The notes: a model not told the origin generated them from the sequence alone. A stretch of DNA of 39,077 bases from Schleiferilactobacillus perolens DSM 12744 (GCF_001435585.1 NZ_AZEC01000009.1:1-39077); one strand, 5' to 3'; numbered from the stretch's first letter, positions 24,362-33,032 are shown. Numbers and translations: made by a program.

Positions 24362-26731
24362 ATGAACTCCAGACGATTGATCGGGTTAGGTTTTTGGACC
24401 GTTTTGATTGCGTTATTCAGCGGATTGATCCAATCGCCAGTGGCCCACGCGGAAACTGAAAGTGAATGGCACGAACACACATATAAAGCCACATTCAAAT
24501 CACGACCCTTCATCTCGGATATTCGAATGAAGAATGCCGGCGATGAGTCCAACATCTTTCTTTACAATGTGGTGCTGTCCGGCGACCACAGTGCGGATGG
24601 TGCCGATACGGAAGGCGCGATGGCGATTCAAGGGAACAGCACGATCCCGGCTACCAACCGATACGGCAATGGTAACACCAATTTTAACTATGCAGGTTTT
24701 TTTAATGGCAGCGGCGGCGGATCGAACGATGTAGAGAGCCATCCGCTGACGGATCAACATCGAATCGCATTATTAATGGGTGGTGAGATCCACAAGTACG
24801 GCGAAGGCGGCCATGCGTTGGTCAGTGGTCAGGCGGGACAAGGTCAGAATAATGGATACTTCGTGGTCCGGCACCAAGCAGTTAAAGACTTGAACTCTTG
24901 GCTGCAGAATGGGACAAATCCGGTTCGGGCCAATGGCCGGGTCTACCACACGGACGAAGGCGATGCGCCTAAAATGGATGACATTTTTGCTCGAATTTTT
25001 GCCACGCAAGGGATGGTAGAAGACGAGCTGACCCGCTTAGTTGGCGATAATAAAGGCAAACCATACACCGTAGATGGCATAGAACAAACAGTGAGCTCAT
25101 TTTGGGGCTGGGGTGGCGACGATTCGATGGATGTTCCAATCCACCAATCGACCGAAGACGCCGGCACCTTGATTATCCATGTGCCAGCTCGGCCAGGAAC
25201 GGACACGGCTTATATTCCTGGACTGCATAAGAATAATCCGGCGGTGAATGATCCAGCCGTGAAACGAATCATTATCACGACCGACCAGCCTAAGGTAGTT
25301 GCTCGGGATACTAACGCGGGTGACAAGAGTCAGAAAGTGGCTGGAAAAACGATTTATTGGCTGCCCAAAGCGACGCAAGTCACGAATTACGCACTGGAAA
25401 AAACGGCGGAGGCACCCTATGTTCCGCCCGTGAACAATTCTGCCGTGAATAATTACAACCAGGCGTATTTTGACCCGATGGACTGTTATGGAACCGCCCT
25501 CTCTGGGTCGATGATCGCACCGCTAGCCACAGTTGCGTGGTCTGGCGCCCACATTAACGGTTATTTATGGACTAAGAACTTTCAACAAAGCGGCGGTGCT
25601 GAAGCCCATAACTTTTACACGCCGCCACTGGAAACGCTCGTTGATTTTCTGTTGGGTGTGAACAAATCTAATTCCGAAGATCAGATCATGTTGGCGGACG
25701 CAGATTTTATTATGTATCGGGTCTTGGATGGTAAAACGGAATACTTGGCTCAAACTAGTCCAGAAAAGTGGACTAGTCAGCGCAACGAAGCACAAACCCT
25801 GACCACGGATAGTCATGGTCAGATTCGGGTGCGTTTGCGCGAGCAAAAGGATAAAAAATATCAATATTACTTCCACGAGACTAAAGCGCCGCCCGGATTT
25901 GAACAACCCGCGCCAGATAATGCCCATGAAGTGGCGCCTGGTAGTGAACAGTTAATTGCCAACATCGCAGAGGTGACTAACAAACCCGTGACGGGTCAGT
26001 CGGTTGGTTTTCATAAGACCAATCAATTTGATCATCCATTAGTGGGAATGAGTTTCACGCTGACTAGCACTACTGATCCCACAAAGCATTTCACAGCAGT
26101 CAGCAATGACGAAGGGTTTGTTGAGTTCAATGGGGTCACTGAAGGGGAATACCGATTAGTCGAAAAGACCCAGAACACGGTGGGTCCCACAGAATGGCTA
26201 GTCGAGATCGTAGTTAAAGATGGGCAAGCAATCTTGCAGTTTAAGGATACTGGTCAATCAGTGCAGAAGATTGTGAATAGGAAATTACTCTCCCTGCGAT
26301 TGAGAAAAGTCGATGAGAACAATGCGCTGTTGGTAGGTGCGAAGTTCCGCCTGCAAGGGCCAAACGGTTACGACAAAACGGTACCCGATGATGAACATTC
26401 TGTAGGTACATTCGTATTTCCCCGCTTAGCACCCGGCAAATACACATTGACGGAAATTGAAGCACCGGCTGGTTATGAGTTATTGAAGGAACCGATCACG
26501 ATTGTGGTGACGGAGGACATGAAGACCATTACCGCAGATGGCAAGCCGCTCCAGGCCAATCAGTTGGTGTTTGGTCACACGATCCAGAATCGTCCCGTCG
26601 TGAGCGGGTTGCCAGCAACCGGTGGGTGGGGCCAAACGACTTGGTATCTGATTGCGGGTAGTTTTGCATTTGCCGCTCTGAATGTGGGGATTGGCTATTA
26701 TGTCCAAGGCAGAAAGGGGCGACGATCATGA
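24362..26731 (+). CDS. Large LPxTG pilus tip-like protein with choice-of-anchor-A-like region (SpaC position)
   Basis: A 789-residue secreted, wall-linked protein. A signal peptide ends near residue 30 (SPVAHA/ETES). Residues of about 60-425 resemble a choice-of-anchor A adhesin domain: GDHSADGADTEGAMAIQGNST early and SGSMIAPLATVAWSGAHING late, with EAHNF after it. Three Cna-B/SpaA-like domains follow (about 440-520, 540-625, 640-720), two with E-box-like motifs (YYFHETKAPPGF, YTLTEIEAPAGY). LPATG at 750-754, a membrane segment and a basic tail complete it. No von Willebrand A MIDAS motif is visible, unlike L. rhamnosus SpaC. ATG 24362 has AAAGGAGGCCGCT upstream; an earlier in-frame start at 24278 would overlap the promoter. 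It is the first gene of the pilus cluster, so a tip adhesin is likely. Confidence 0.85.
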   Translation: MNSRRLIGLGFWTVLIALFSGLIQSPVAHAETESEWHEHTYKATFKSRPFISDIRMKNAGDESNIFLYNVVLSGDHSADGADTEGAMAIQGNSTIPATNRYGNGNTNFNYAGFFNGSGGGSNDVESHPLTDQHRIALLMGGEIHKYGEGGHALVSGQAGQGQNNGYFVVRHQAVKDLNSWLQNGTNPVRANGRVYHTDEGDAPKMDDIFARIFATQGMVEDELTRLVGDNKGKPYTVDGIEQTVSSFWGWGGDDSMDVPIHQSTEDAGTLIIHVPARPGTDTAYIPGLHKNNPAVNDPAVKRIIITTDQPKVVARDTNAGDKSQKVAGKTIYWLPKATQVTNYALEKTAEAPYVPPVNNSAVNNYNQAYFDPMDCYGTALSGSMIAPLATVAWSGAHINGYLWTKNFQQSGGAEAHNFYTPPLETLVDFLLGVNKSNSEDQIMLADADFIMYRVLDGKTEYLAQTSPEKWTSQRNEAQTLTTDSHGQIRVRLREQKDKKYQYYFHETKAPPGFEQPAPDNAHEVAPGSEQLIANIAEVTNKPVTGQSVGFHKTNQFDHPLVGMSFTLTSTTDPTKHFTAVSNDEGFVEFNGVTEGEYRLVEKTQNTVGPTEWLVEIVVKDGQAILQFKDTGQSVQKIVNRKLLSLRLRKVDENNALLVGAKFRLQGPNGYDKTVPDDEHSVGTFVFPRLAPGKYTLTEIEAPAGYELLKEPITIVVTEDMKTITADGKPLQANQLVFGHTIQNRPVVSGLPATGGWGQTTWYLIAGSFAFAALNVGIGYYVQGRKGRRS

Positions 26732-28077
26732 AAAAGTATCACTGGATGCAAACGCTATTGTTGAGTCTGCTGCTGCCGCTCCTTTTGGCACCCAACTTAT
26801 TCTTGCACAACACGCATGCGGCAGACACCGAGACTGTCGAAATTGTCATGCACAAACGTGTGTATCGGGATGTTCGTTCACCAGAAGATGTGTGGTACGT
26901 CAATGATGGTTTGTTGATATCTGATCCGAACCACAAGTTGCTGAGTAAAACATCTGGATTGAATGGCGCCAATTTCCACATCTTTGATTTATCTGCAGAG
27001 TATGCCCGGGTCAAAAAAGATTGGGAACCATCTGCCCATGATAATCAACCATTCAGTGATCAACTGTTCATTGATCTTTATCGGGATAAGCCTCGGCGCC
27101 AGACACTTACTTGGGCAAAAAAGGAATTGCCATTAGTGGCGACAGTGAAGACAAAATCGGACGACGCGCTTGGTGAAGATGGGATTGCTCGATTCAATGT
27201 AACCCAGGGGGCGGTCAAGAACAAAAAAGTGTATTTGATTCTGGAAGATCAGCTTGATCCATCAATGGGACTCAATATCGACATGACCCAAAAGACATCG
27301 CCCATTGTGATGATCTTGCCTATGATGCATCCCTCAGAGGAATCTGCGTTAAATCAGATCCATATTTATCCAAAAAACGCGGCTTACGTGCGGGACCCGT
27401 ATTTCTTCAAGTTTGGCAAGCAGGTCAATGGCGAAGAGATTCGTCTGGCAGGAGCCAAGTTTGTCCTCTATCAGTTAATTAACAATCAAAAACGGTATTT
27501 ACAACTCGGAGCTGAAAACGACTTGGGTAACCGCTGGGTGACATCCAGCGATCCATTGAATGACGAGCGGGTGGACAAGTTCACTTCGGACAAGGACGGA
27601 TTAGTCAATATGGGTCAACGGTTCCTTTCTGCGGGCACTTATTACTTTGAAGAAGTACAAACGGTGAACGGCTACGATCTGGATGCTTCGGCGAAAGGTA
27701 TCAAAGTGGAAGTTCCAGAAGAATGGCGGGATGAATCAGGGACCTTTTTACCCGTTATGGTCAATGGTCAGCCGCTAATGGAATTGATTTCCGGGAAAGT
27801 ACCAGAAGAAGCCATGCAGCAAGCCAAGCCGCGGGTTTACAACACGCAGCAGGGCAGCAAGCCGCCAAGTACCCCTGGTAAACCCACGCCGGTGAACAGC
27901 GTGAAACCCACCGGCAGATCAAGCACTGCCAAAGGGTGGTTGCCGCAAACAGGCACAGTAAAGACCATGGCAACAATTGTGGGATTCGTCTTAATTTTCG
28001 TTGCCGCCATCATTTATTGGCGGAATCGTCGCAACCGGAAAAATAATTTGTTTCCAATTTCAACGTTATGCCGGTGA
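26728..28077 (+). CDS. Minor, probably basal, LPxTG pilin (SpaB position)
   Basis: A 449-residue pilin. A signal peptide covers the first 31 residues or so (NTHA/ADTE). The N-terminal strand VEIVMHKRVYRD is typical of SpaA-type pilin subunits, and a YPKN pilin-like motif lies at about 214-217. A Cna-B domain with an E-box-like YYFEEVQTVNGYDL (305-318) follows. A proline-rich linker (SKPPSTPGKPTPVN, about 377-390) and LPQTG (405-409) precede the membrane segment. Proline tails mark basal pilins that join the fibre to the wall. The tail after the membrane segment is unusually long (about 19 residues, ending in STLCR). It overlaps the tip gene by 4 bases (ATGA), so translation is coupled. Confidence 0.85.
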   Translation: MKKYHWMQTLLLSLLLPLLLAPNLFLHNTHAADTETVEIVMHKRVYRDVRSPEDVWYVNDGLLISDPNHKLLSKTSGLNGANFHIFDLSAEYARVKKDWEPSAHDNQPFSDQLFIDLYRDKPRRQTLTWAKKELPLVATVKTKSDDALGEDGIARFNVTQGAVKNKKVYLILEDQLDPSMGLNIDMTQKTSPIVMILPMMHPSEESALNQIHIYPKNAAYVRDPYFFKFGKQVNGEEIRLAGAKFVLYQLINNQKRYLQLGAENDLGNRWVTSSDPLNDERVDKFTSDKDGLVNMGQRFLSAGTYYFEEVQTVNGYDLDASAKGIKVEVPEEWRDESGTFLPVMVNGQPLMELISGKVPEEAMQQAKPRVYNTQQGSKPPSTPGKPTPVNSVKPTGRSSTAKGWLPQTGTVKTMATIVGFVLIFVAAIIYWRNRRNRKNNLFPISTLCR

Positions 28078-28276
28078 AATTGGAAATATCTGACAAAACG
28101 GCAGAATAACTAACAAATCACAATGAAGTTATCCCTGTCAGAGCGGGAATCGCGAGGTACCGCAACATTCCCACTGAAAATATTCACCGCAGTTTTCAAA
28201 CATTGCGGACTTGTGAAGCAACTCGCTATGCTGAAAGAGTAAGAGAGAAGAGCTAAGAGAATCAAAGGAGGCGGCA
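28078..28276 (+). other. Intergenic region between the basal and major pilin genes
   Basis: This 199-base gap contains short inverted repeats (GGGAAT...ATTCCC near 28143-28172; TGAAAA...TTTTCA near 28173-28200) and the second pilus promoter. I see no frame with a ribosome binding site in it. The gap breaks an otherwise tightly packed cluster, consistent with separate control of the major pilin. Confidence 0.55.
28203..28232 (+). promoter_or_regulatory. Promoter P2 in front of the major pilin gene
   Basis: TTGCGG (28203-28208), an 18-base spacer and TATGCT (28227-28232) lie 44 bases before the major pilin start. The -10 and following bases (TATGCTGaaAGaGTA) repeat those of P1. Confidence 0.55.
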
Positions 28277-29926
28277 ATGATGAAACAGCGAAAATGGTTG
28301 CGCTTGGTCATGTTGGTGACGCTGGTACTGCCCTTATTGGGATCGATGCTTGGCGGGCTAACCCAAGGTGTACGCGCGGCGACAGCGGATAGCACAGTGG
28401 ATATTACATTACACAAGAAGGCATTTGATAAGATGCCTGAATTAATCGAGAACACCGGGGAAGAGATGGACGAGTTTAAAGATGCCACCCCGTTAGACGG
28501 TGTTGAATTTCAGGTATACAACATCACGAAAGAATTCCGTGCCAGTTTAAGCGGTGGCCCCGATCAAGGGGAGACGATGAAGACTTTCATTCAACGCAAA
28601 ATGAAGGAATTTGTGGCTTCTCATGGCACTGAAGCTGAAATGGATCCCAAAGATTTGGTTGGCACTCAAACTACTGCCAATGGCGGATTAGCAAAGTTTG
28701 CTGACTTACCAGCATTTAAAGACGGTCAGCATCAAGTCTACGTTTTCTATGAAACCCAGTCACCTGAAAACGTGAAGGGTAAAGCTGCTCCGATGATTGT
28801 CGTTCTGCCAATCTTGAAGGGTGAAAAAGAACTCACCGATATTCATCTTTATCCGAAAAACGAGATTCAGCCTGGCTTCAATAAAGAGATGGTGGGTTCA
28901 GAGGGTGAAGCAAGTTCGGCGGTGAAGGACATCGAAGTAGGTAAGCAAGTTCAATACTACCTGGAATTCACGATGCCCCTTGAAATTGGCAAGACTTACC
29001 AAAAAGATGATCAGACACATACCACCTATCACGCATTTCAGTTCGACGATGAGGTCAATAAACCAGGGTTATCTTTTGTGAGTCTAGACAAAATTGTCTT
29101 AACAGAAGCACCAGAGCAAGATTTGAAATTGACTGATCACTATACTTTCACCCCGAAAAATAAATTGGGCGAGGAAACGGAGACTGGCTTAGCCGGTTTT
29201 GATCTGAAATTTAAATTCAGTGGTGATGCCGAGGATAAGACAAGTCAAGATGCAGCGAATGCGCTGGCACCCTATGCAGGGAAGAAAGTTCGAATCTATT
29301 ACACCCTGCAAGTGAATCAATTTGCAACACCAGATGTGGCCATGAAAAACGGTGCCACTTGGAAATGGGATCACAAAGGCACCGAAGGTTCGATAAAAGA
29401 CGATGCCCCGCAACTAACCACCGGGGGTAAGAAGTTCCTCAAAGTCGACGGCGCCAACGACAAGAATTTCTTGAAAGATGCCGAATTCGTTCTGACAAAA
29501 GGAACCGGTGCAGATCTGCGATATGCTCAGTTCACCGAAGATGCTGATGGCGAGAAACCATTGGCCACTTATGATGTAACAACAGCGAAATATGTTAAGT
29601 GGATCACTGACAAGGAAAAAGCCACTAAGCTAGTTTCCAACGACAAGGGTGAAATCGAAGTTCGCGGATTAGAATACGGCGAATACAACTTGGTGGAAAC
29701 CAAAGCACCAGACGGCTTCAACTTATTGGATAAGCCAGTTGAATTCAAAGTTGCGCTGAACTCTTGGAGTGACGCGGGTCAACTGACCACCATCAAGAAC
29801 ATCCCCGAAGGTGGTTTGCCATCCACTGGCGGCCCTGGGATCATCATGTTCCTGCTGGCTGGTTTCCTGGTAATGTGTGGCGGGATTGTATGGTACAAAT
29901 TTCGGGCACAACCGGCGAAGGCGTAA
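28277..29926 (+). CDS. Major LPxTG pilin, backbone subunit (SpaA position)
   Basis: A 549-residue pilin. A signal peptide ends near residue 34 (GVRA/ATAD). The pilin motif HLYPKN carries the lysine (Lys194) that should accept the sortase-made isopeptide bond. Cna-B-type domains surround it; the last holds the E-box YNLVETKAPDGF (about 470-481), whose glutamate helps form internal isopeptide bonds. LPSTG (514-518), a membrane segment and a basic tail end the protein. ATG 28277 and 28280 are adjacent; AAAGGAGGCGGCA lies just upstream. With its own promoter and the canonical YPK lysine it is the best candidate for the repeating fibre subunit. Confidence 0.9.
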   Translation: MMKQRKWLRLVMLVTLVLPLLGSMLGGLTQGVRAATADSTVDITLHKKAFDKMPELIENTGEEMDEFKDATPLDGVEFQVYNITKEFRASLSGGPDQGETMKTFIQRKMKEFVASHGTEAEMDPKDLVGTQTTANGGLAKFADLPAFKDGQHQVYVFYETQSPENVKGKAAPMIVVLPILKGEKELTDIHLYPKNEIQPGFNKEMVGSEGEASSAVKDIEVGKQVQYYLEFTMPLEIGKTYQKDDQTHTTYHAFQFDDEVNKPGLSFVSLDKIVLTEAPEQDLKLTDHYTFTPKNKLGEETETGLAGFDLKFKFSGDAEDKTSQDAANALAPYAGKKVRIYYTLQVNQFATPDVAMKNGATWKWDHKGTEGSIKDDAPQLTTGGKKFLKVDGANDKNFLKDAEFVLTKGTGADLRYAQFTEDADGEKPLATYDVTTAKYVKWITDKEKATKLVSNDKGEIEVRGLEYGEYNLVETKAPDGFNLLDKPVEFKVALNSWSDAGQLTTIKNIPEGGLPSTGGPGIIMFLLAGFLVMCGGIVWYKFRAQPAKA

Positions 29927-29949
29927 TTCACTTAAATAAGATTGACAGG

Positions 29950-29986
29950 CAAGGGGCGGTCGGGAGATCGGCCCTTGTCGTCGTTT
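29950..29986 (+). terminator. Weak hairpin between major pilin and first sortase genes
   Basis: CAAGGG (29950-29955) pairs with CCCTTG (29972-29977), with an inner GGTC/GATC stem closed by a GGGA loop, followed by TCGTCGTTTT. It could reduce readthrough so that sortase is made in lower amounts than pilin, or stabilise the upstream mRNA 3' end. Confidence 0.4.
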
Positions 29987-30004
29987 TGAAGGAGGTGGTG
30001 AGAG

Positions 30005-30754
30005 ATGAGCCGGATTGGTCGACAGATGCAGGCCCGGAAACGGGCGTATCGGGTCAAAATGATTATCGTTTGTTTGGCAACCGGATTGTTTTTGGCACTC
30101 TATATTCCCGCACTCTTGAGTGCGTTAGGAAGTGTCGCGACAGTGAGGGCAGGCGCTGCCCAAGTGAGTGGACAACAGAGTGCTGCCAAATCCGGGGAAG
30201 TGCTCGTCCCCACCTTGAATCTCGCCCTGCCGCTATTTCCTGAAACGAACGAGAAAACATTGAGTCTAGGCGCCACGCTTTGGCGCAGTCAAAATCAAAT
30301 GAGCGGTACCGCTGGCACTCGACCGGTGATTACCGCGCATAGTGGCGTGACAAATCATCAAGGCTTTGACCGGTTAGACGAATTGCAAACTGGCGACCAC
30401 TTCGTCGTTTCCTGGGCGGGCAAACGAACCACTTATGCGGTGATTAAAAAAGAAGTGGTCAAACCGCAAGCTGTGCGTAAGACTCAACCACGGGCTGGCC
30501 AAGCATTGGCGACTTTAGTCACCTGTACGCCCTATATGGTGAATACTCACCGGTTGTTAGTCACTGGAAAACGCGTCCGGACTGGGGGAGAGAAGGCTGC
30601 CGTGCAAGTGCACCAGGTATATACCACTAATCGGCGGCGCCTTTTGCGGTTGATCATTATCGGCATGAGCGGTGTGATCTTGTTTGGCATGATAGTCGCA
30701 ACTTTGAGCTGGCAGATGAAGAAAGGTGGCGGCAGCCATGAAAGCAAACACTAA
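30005..30754 (+). CDS. srtC: Class C-like sortase without a visible lid (first sortase)
   Basis: A 249-residue membrane transpeptidase. N-terminal (about 18-40) and C-terminal (about 213-235) membrane segments frame the sortase beta-barrel. His112 in ITAHSG, Cys174 in TLVTC and Arg183 in NTHRLLVTG form the active site. TLVTCTPYMVNTHRL is the class C signature. The usual lid, a DPF/DPW stretch between the first membrane segment and the barrel, is not seen; only about 25 residues separate them. It lies next to the pilin genes, behind GAAGGAGGTGGTGAG, so it should polymerise or anchor the pilus. The lack of a lid may set it apart functionally from its neighbour. Confidence 0.88.
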   Translation: MSRIGRQMQARKRAYRVKMIIVCLATGLFLALYIPALLSALGSVATVRAGAAQVSGQQSAAKSGEVLVPTLNLALPLFPETNEKTLSLGATLWRSQNQMSGTAGTRPVITAHSGVTNHQGFDRLDELQTGDHFVVSWAGKRTTYAVIKKEVVKPQAVRKTQPRAGQALATLVTCTPYMVNTHRLLVTGKRVRTGGEKAAVQVHQVYTTNRRRLLRLIIIGMSGVILFGMIVATLSWQMKKGGGSHESKH

Positions 30755-31631
30755 AGCTCCGAAGCGGCGTGGCGGCATTGCATTGCTCATTGTGGTAGTG
30801 GGCATTCTGATCTTTAGTTATCCTTTCTACGTAAATGCCCTCAACGGCTTCTTGGATGATTGGCAGCAGCAACAATATGCCCGGGAAGCCGCTACTCAAA
30901 GGAAAAAGCAAGAGAGAAAGATGGGCCAACATAATCAGAAGATCGCGAAAGATGGTCTGCAAACAGGAGTCGATCCGTTTCGGGGGGAGGCGAGCGATGA
31001 ACGAACCCGAGATTATTTAGCCGAACACTTCCTTGGCACGGTGACGATTCCCAAGCTGCGGTCGACAGTCAATTTGTTTGATCGTACCACGGCTTGGTTG
31101 TTAGAACGGGGAGCCAGTGTGGTGCCTGGGACATCAATGCCCACTGGACAAAAAAATACCCATGCGCTGCTCTCTGCCCATAGTGGGTTGCCACAACGAC
31201 AATTATTCACCGGGCTGGACCGTTTAGAGCACGGGGACACCTTCGTGCTGACGATACAAGGTAAAAAGCGGGCGTATCGCATATTTCGGCGGCAAGTGGT
31301 ATTACCAAACAAGCAGAACACCATTCAGTTATCGGAAAAAGAAGAGCGTGTGACCCTGATGACCTGCACACCGTATATGATTAATTCCCACCGGCTTTTA
31401 TTAACTGGGCGGCGGGTACCGCTGACCCCGGCGATTAAACGATCGGTGAATGCCGCCCAGGGCTGGCGTTGGTTGGTGTGGTGGGGGTGGGCTTCATTTA
31501 TTCTATTGTTGGCGGCGCTACTGATTATCGTTGGCCATCGGTGGTATCGACAGCGCAAGCAACCGGTTCAAAGTATTCACTCTCCAACACCCCGGTATGT
31601 TAAAGTAGACTCATCACAAGTTGGAGGATAA
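30738..31631 (+). CDS. srtC: Class C pilin sortase with DPF lid (second sortase)
   Basis: A 297-residue membrane transpeptidase. An N-terminal membrane segment (about 13-32) is followed by a charged helix, then GVDPFRG (Asp79-Pro-Phe) as the lid that plugs the active site in class C sortases. The catalytic residues are His148 in LSAHSG, Cys210 in TLMTC and Arg219 in NSHRLLLTG. A C-terminal membrane segment follows at about 245-265. I prefer ATG 30738, with GAAAGGTGGCGGC upstream, to GTG 30726; either way the gene overlaps the first sortase gene. Its last codons contain the ribosome binding site of the following ECF gene. Confidence 0.9.
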   Translation: MKANTKAPKRRGGIALLIVVVGILIFSYPFYVNALNGFLDDWQQQQYAREAATQRKKQERKMGQHNQKIAKDGLQTGVDPFRGEASDERTRDYLAEHFLGTVTIPKLRSTVNLFDRTTAWLLERGASVVPGTSMPTGQKNTHALLSAHSGLPQRQLFTGLDRLEHGDTFVLTIQGKKRAYRIFRRQVVLPNKQNTIQLSEKEERVTLMTCTPYMINSHRLLLTGRRVPLTPAIKRSVNAAQGWRWLVWWGWASFILLLAALLIIVGHRWYRQRKQPVQSIHSPTPRYVKVDSSQVGG

Positions 31632-31634
31632 ATC

Positions 31635-32237
31635 ATGCGTAAGTTTTCCACTTTTCAAATTACGTTGATGAGTTTGCTCATCGCATTGTTGGTGATTCAA
31701 ACCTACGTCCCAATCACGATTTTTCCAGGCGCACCCACGATCACCGTGGGCCACATTATTGTGGCGATTGGAGCAATTCTGCTTGGTCCCAGTGGCGGGC
31801 TGGTTCTGGGGACTGTCTGGGGCGGGTTGTCATTGCTGCGAGCGTTCACCGCGCCGCCGTCCCCATTGTCTGTGCTATTGTTTACCAATCCAGTGATTGC
31901 CCTCGTCCCGCGAATGGTCGTGGGGTGGAGTGTCGGCTGGCTCTACCAAAAGTTTCAAAAGCGCATACGGATACCGGCTTTGCTGGCCAGTATCACCGCA
32001 TTTATTGGCACTTTTTTGAATACTGGGCTGGTGGTGCTGTTCACCTACTTGTTCTTCGTGAAGAATCCCACCATCTTGCTCCGTGATTTTGGCCAGGCCA
32101 GCAGTACCACGGGCTTGTTCTGGTTAATTACGATTATGCTGGGAGCCAACTTCATTACTGAAGCGGTCACAGCGGTGGTATTGACGCCACTCGTGGTCAC
32201 GCCGATGCAGCGGATCGTGTCTCGCCGCCACAAATAA
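31635..32237 (+). CDS. ECF transporter substrate-binding (S) component
   Basis: A 200-residue protein with about six membrane segments, starting FQITLMSLLIALLVIQTYVPI. The blocks GAPTITVGHIIVAIGAILLGPSGGLVLGTVWG and NPVIALVPRMVVGW match the S-component family (ECF_trnsprt). S components capture a vitamin and work with shared EcfA1A2T modules encoded elsewhere. The vitamin is not certain; the pattern resembles the PanT-like group (pantothenate), at low confidence. The ATG lies 3 bases after the second sortase stop and its GGAGG is inside that gene, so it is probably transcribed with the pilus genes. A possible own promoter (TATGTTAAAGTAGACT) overlaps the end of the sortase gene. Confidence 0.8.
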   Translation: MRKFSTFQITLMSLLIALLVIQTYVPITIFPGAPTITVGHIIVAIGAILLGPSGGLVLGTVWGGLSLLRAFTAPPSPLSVLLFTNPVIALVPRMVVGWSVGWLYQKFQKRIRIPALLASITAFIGTFLNTGLVVLFTYLFFVKNPTILLRDFGQASSTTGLFWLITIMLGANFITEAVTAVVLTPLVVTPMQRIVSRRHK

Positions 32238-32280
32238 AAAAATCCAGATTATCCGCAAAATTGGATAATCTGGATTTTTT
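32236..32280. terminator. Bidirectional terminator at the end of the pilus/ECF cluster
   Basis: AATCCAGATTATCC (32241-32254) pairs perfectly with GGATAATCTGGATT (32263-32276), flanked by A6 on one side and T6 on the other. It serves the ECF gene and the convergent lipoprotein gene. Confidence 0.9.
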
Positions 32281-32293
32281 ATGGCCAAGCCGC

Positions 32294-32947
32294 TTATTTC
32301 AATTCGGCAAGCAGTTCTTTACTTTGTTGACTGGCTGTGGTCAAGTTAGCCTGCATAATTTCCATTTGTTGGAAGAGGGCGCCGTAATACTGGCTGAAGC
32401 GGCCATTGGCGGTATCCAGGTCCTTCTCGTCATTCATATCAGCCGTATCGGCATAGAAGGACTGTTCCGCCTTAGTGAATTCATCCATGAATTGGCTGAA
32501 AGTCGTGTGATCTAAGCTGATGATCTTGAGGCTTTGACCCAGGTCTTGGATTTTTTCTGTGGGAAGATTCGGCGCTTTGGATTTGGCTAAAGTATTGAGG
32601 GTATCTTCGGCCGTGGTCAATTTTTTATAAGCGGCCGTTAATTTTGCGACGGCATCGGTGCGCGTGGTAAAGTTTTGGTAAACATCGCTTTGCTTGTTCT
32701 TTAATAAGTTTTCATTGGGTTTTTGTTTGTGCTCAGTGACGTAAAGCGATTGGCTCTTTTCCAAGCTATTCGTGATCGTGGTAATTTCGTTTCTCTGTTC
32801 CCGGATGGTACGATAAACAGTAGTGGCAGTGTTCTTGAGCTGAGCCTTGTCAGTCAAAGGCTTGGGCTCGCAGGCACTTAACCCGGCGAGAAGCAAAGTA
32901 AAGGCCATCCCCAAAAAGACAATTTTTCCCCAAAGTGTGTGGCGCAT
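32294..32947 (-). CDS. YkyA-like putative cell-wall-binding lipoprotein
   Basis: A 217-residue lipoprotein. The signal peptide ends in the lipobox LSAC (Cys at about residue 26), so the mature protein is lipid-anchored on the outer face of the membrane. The rest is a long, largely alpha-helical region of about 190 residues with many Lys, Glu, Gln and Thr, as in the YkyA family. Its function is unknown in detail. I chose ATG 32947 because GGAAAGGGT precedes it and a signal peptide follows at once; a frame extended upstream would remove the signal peptide from the N terminus. It is divergent from the aromatic acid exporter gene. Confidence 0.82.
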   Translation of the reverse strand: MRHTLWGKIVFLGMAFTLLLAGLSACEPKPLTDKAQLKNTATTVYRTIREQRNEITTITNSLEKSQSLYVTEHKQKPNENLLKNKQSDVYQNFTTRTDAVAKLTAAYKKLTTAEDTLNTLAKSKAPNLPTEKIQDLGQSLKIISLDHTTFSQFMDEFTKAEQSFYADTADMNDEKDLDTANGRFSQYYGALFQQMEIMQANLTTASQQSKELLAELK

Positions 32948-32982
32948 ACCCTTTCCACTTCTTTCCAATTTCTGTTTAGCTC

Positions 32983-32988
32983 TATAAT
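32983..32988 (+). promoter_or_regulatory. -10 element in the divergent promoter region
   Basis: A perfect TATAAT lies 44 bases before the GTG start at 33033. The -35 (TTCTTT, 18 bases upstream) is weak. The 85-base gap must also hold the promoter of the divergent lipoprotein gene. Confidence 0.45.
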
Positions 32989-33032
32989 AACGTATATGAC
33001 GGCAAGTGACTATGATTCGAGAGGTGATTTCA

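Noticed and set aside
24362-26731. von Willebrand A domain in the pilus tip protein
   Set aside because: No MIDAS DxSxS motif with a following T and D was found; the pattern fits a choice-of-anchor-A-like region better.
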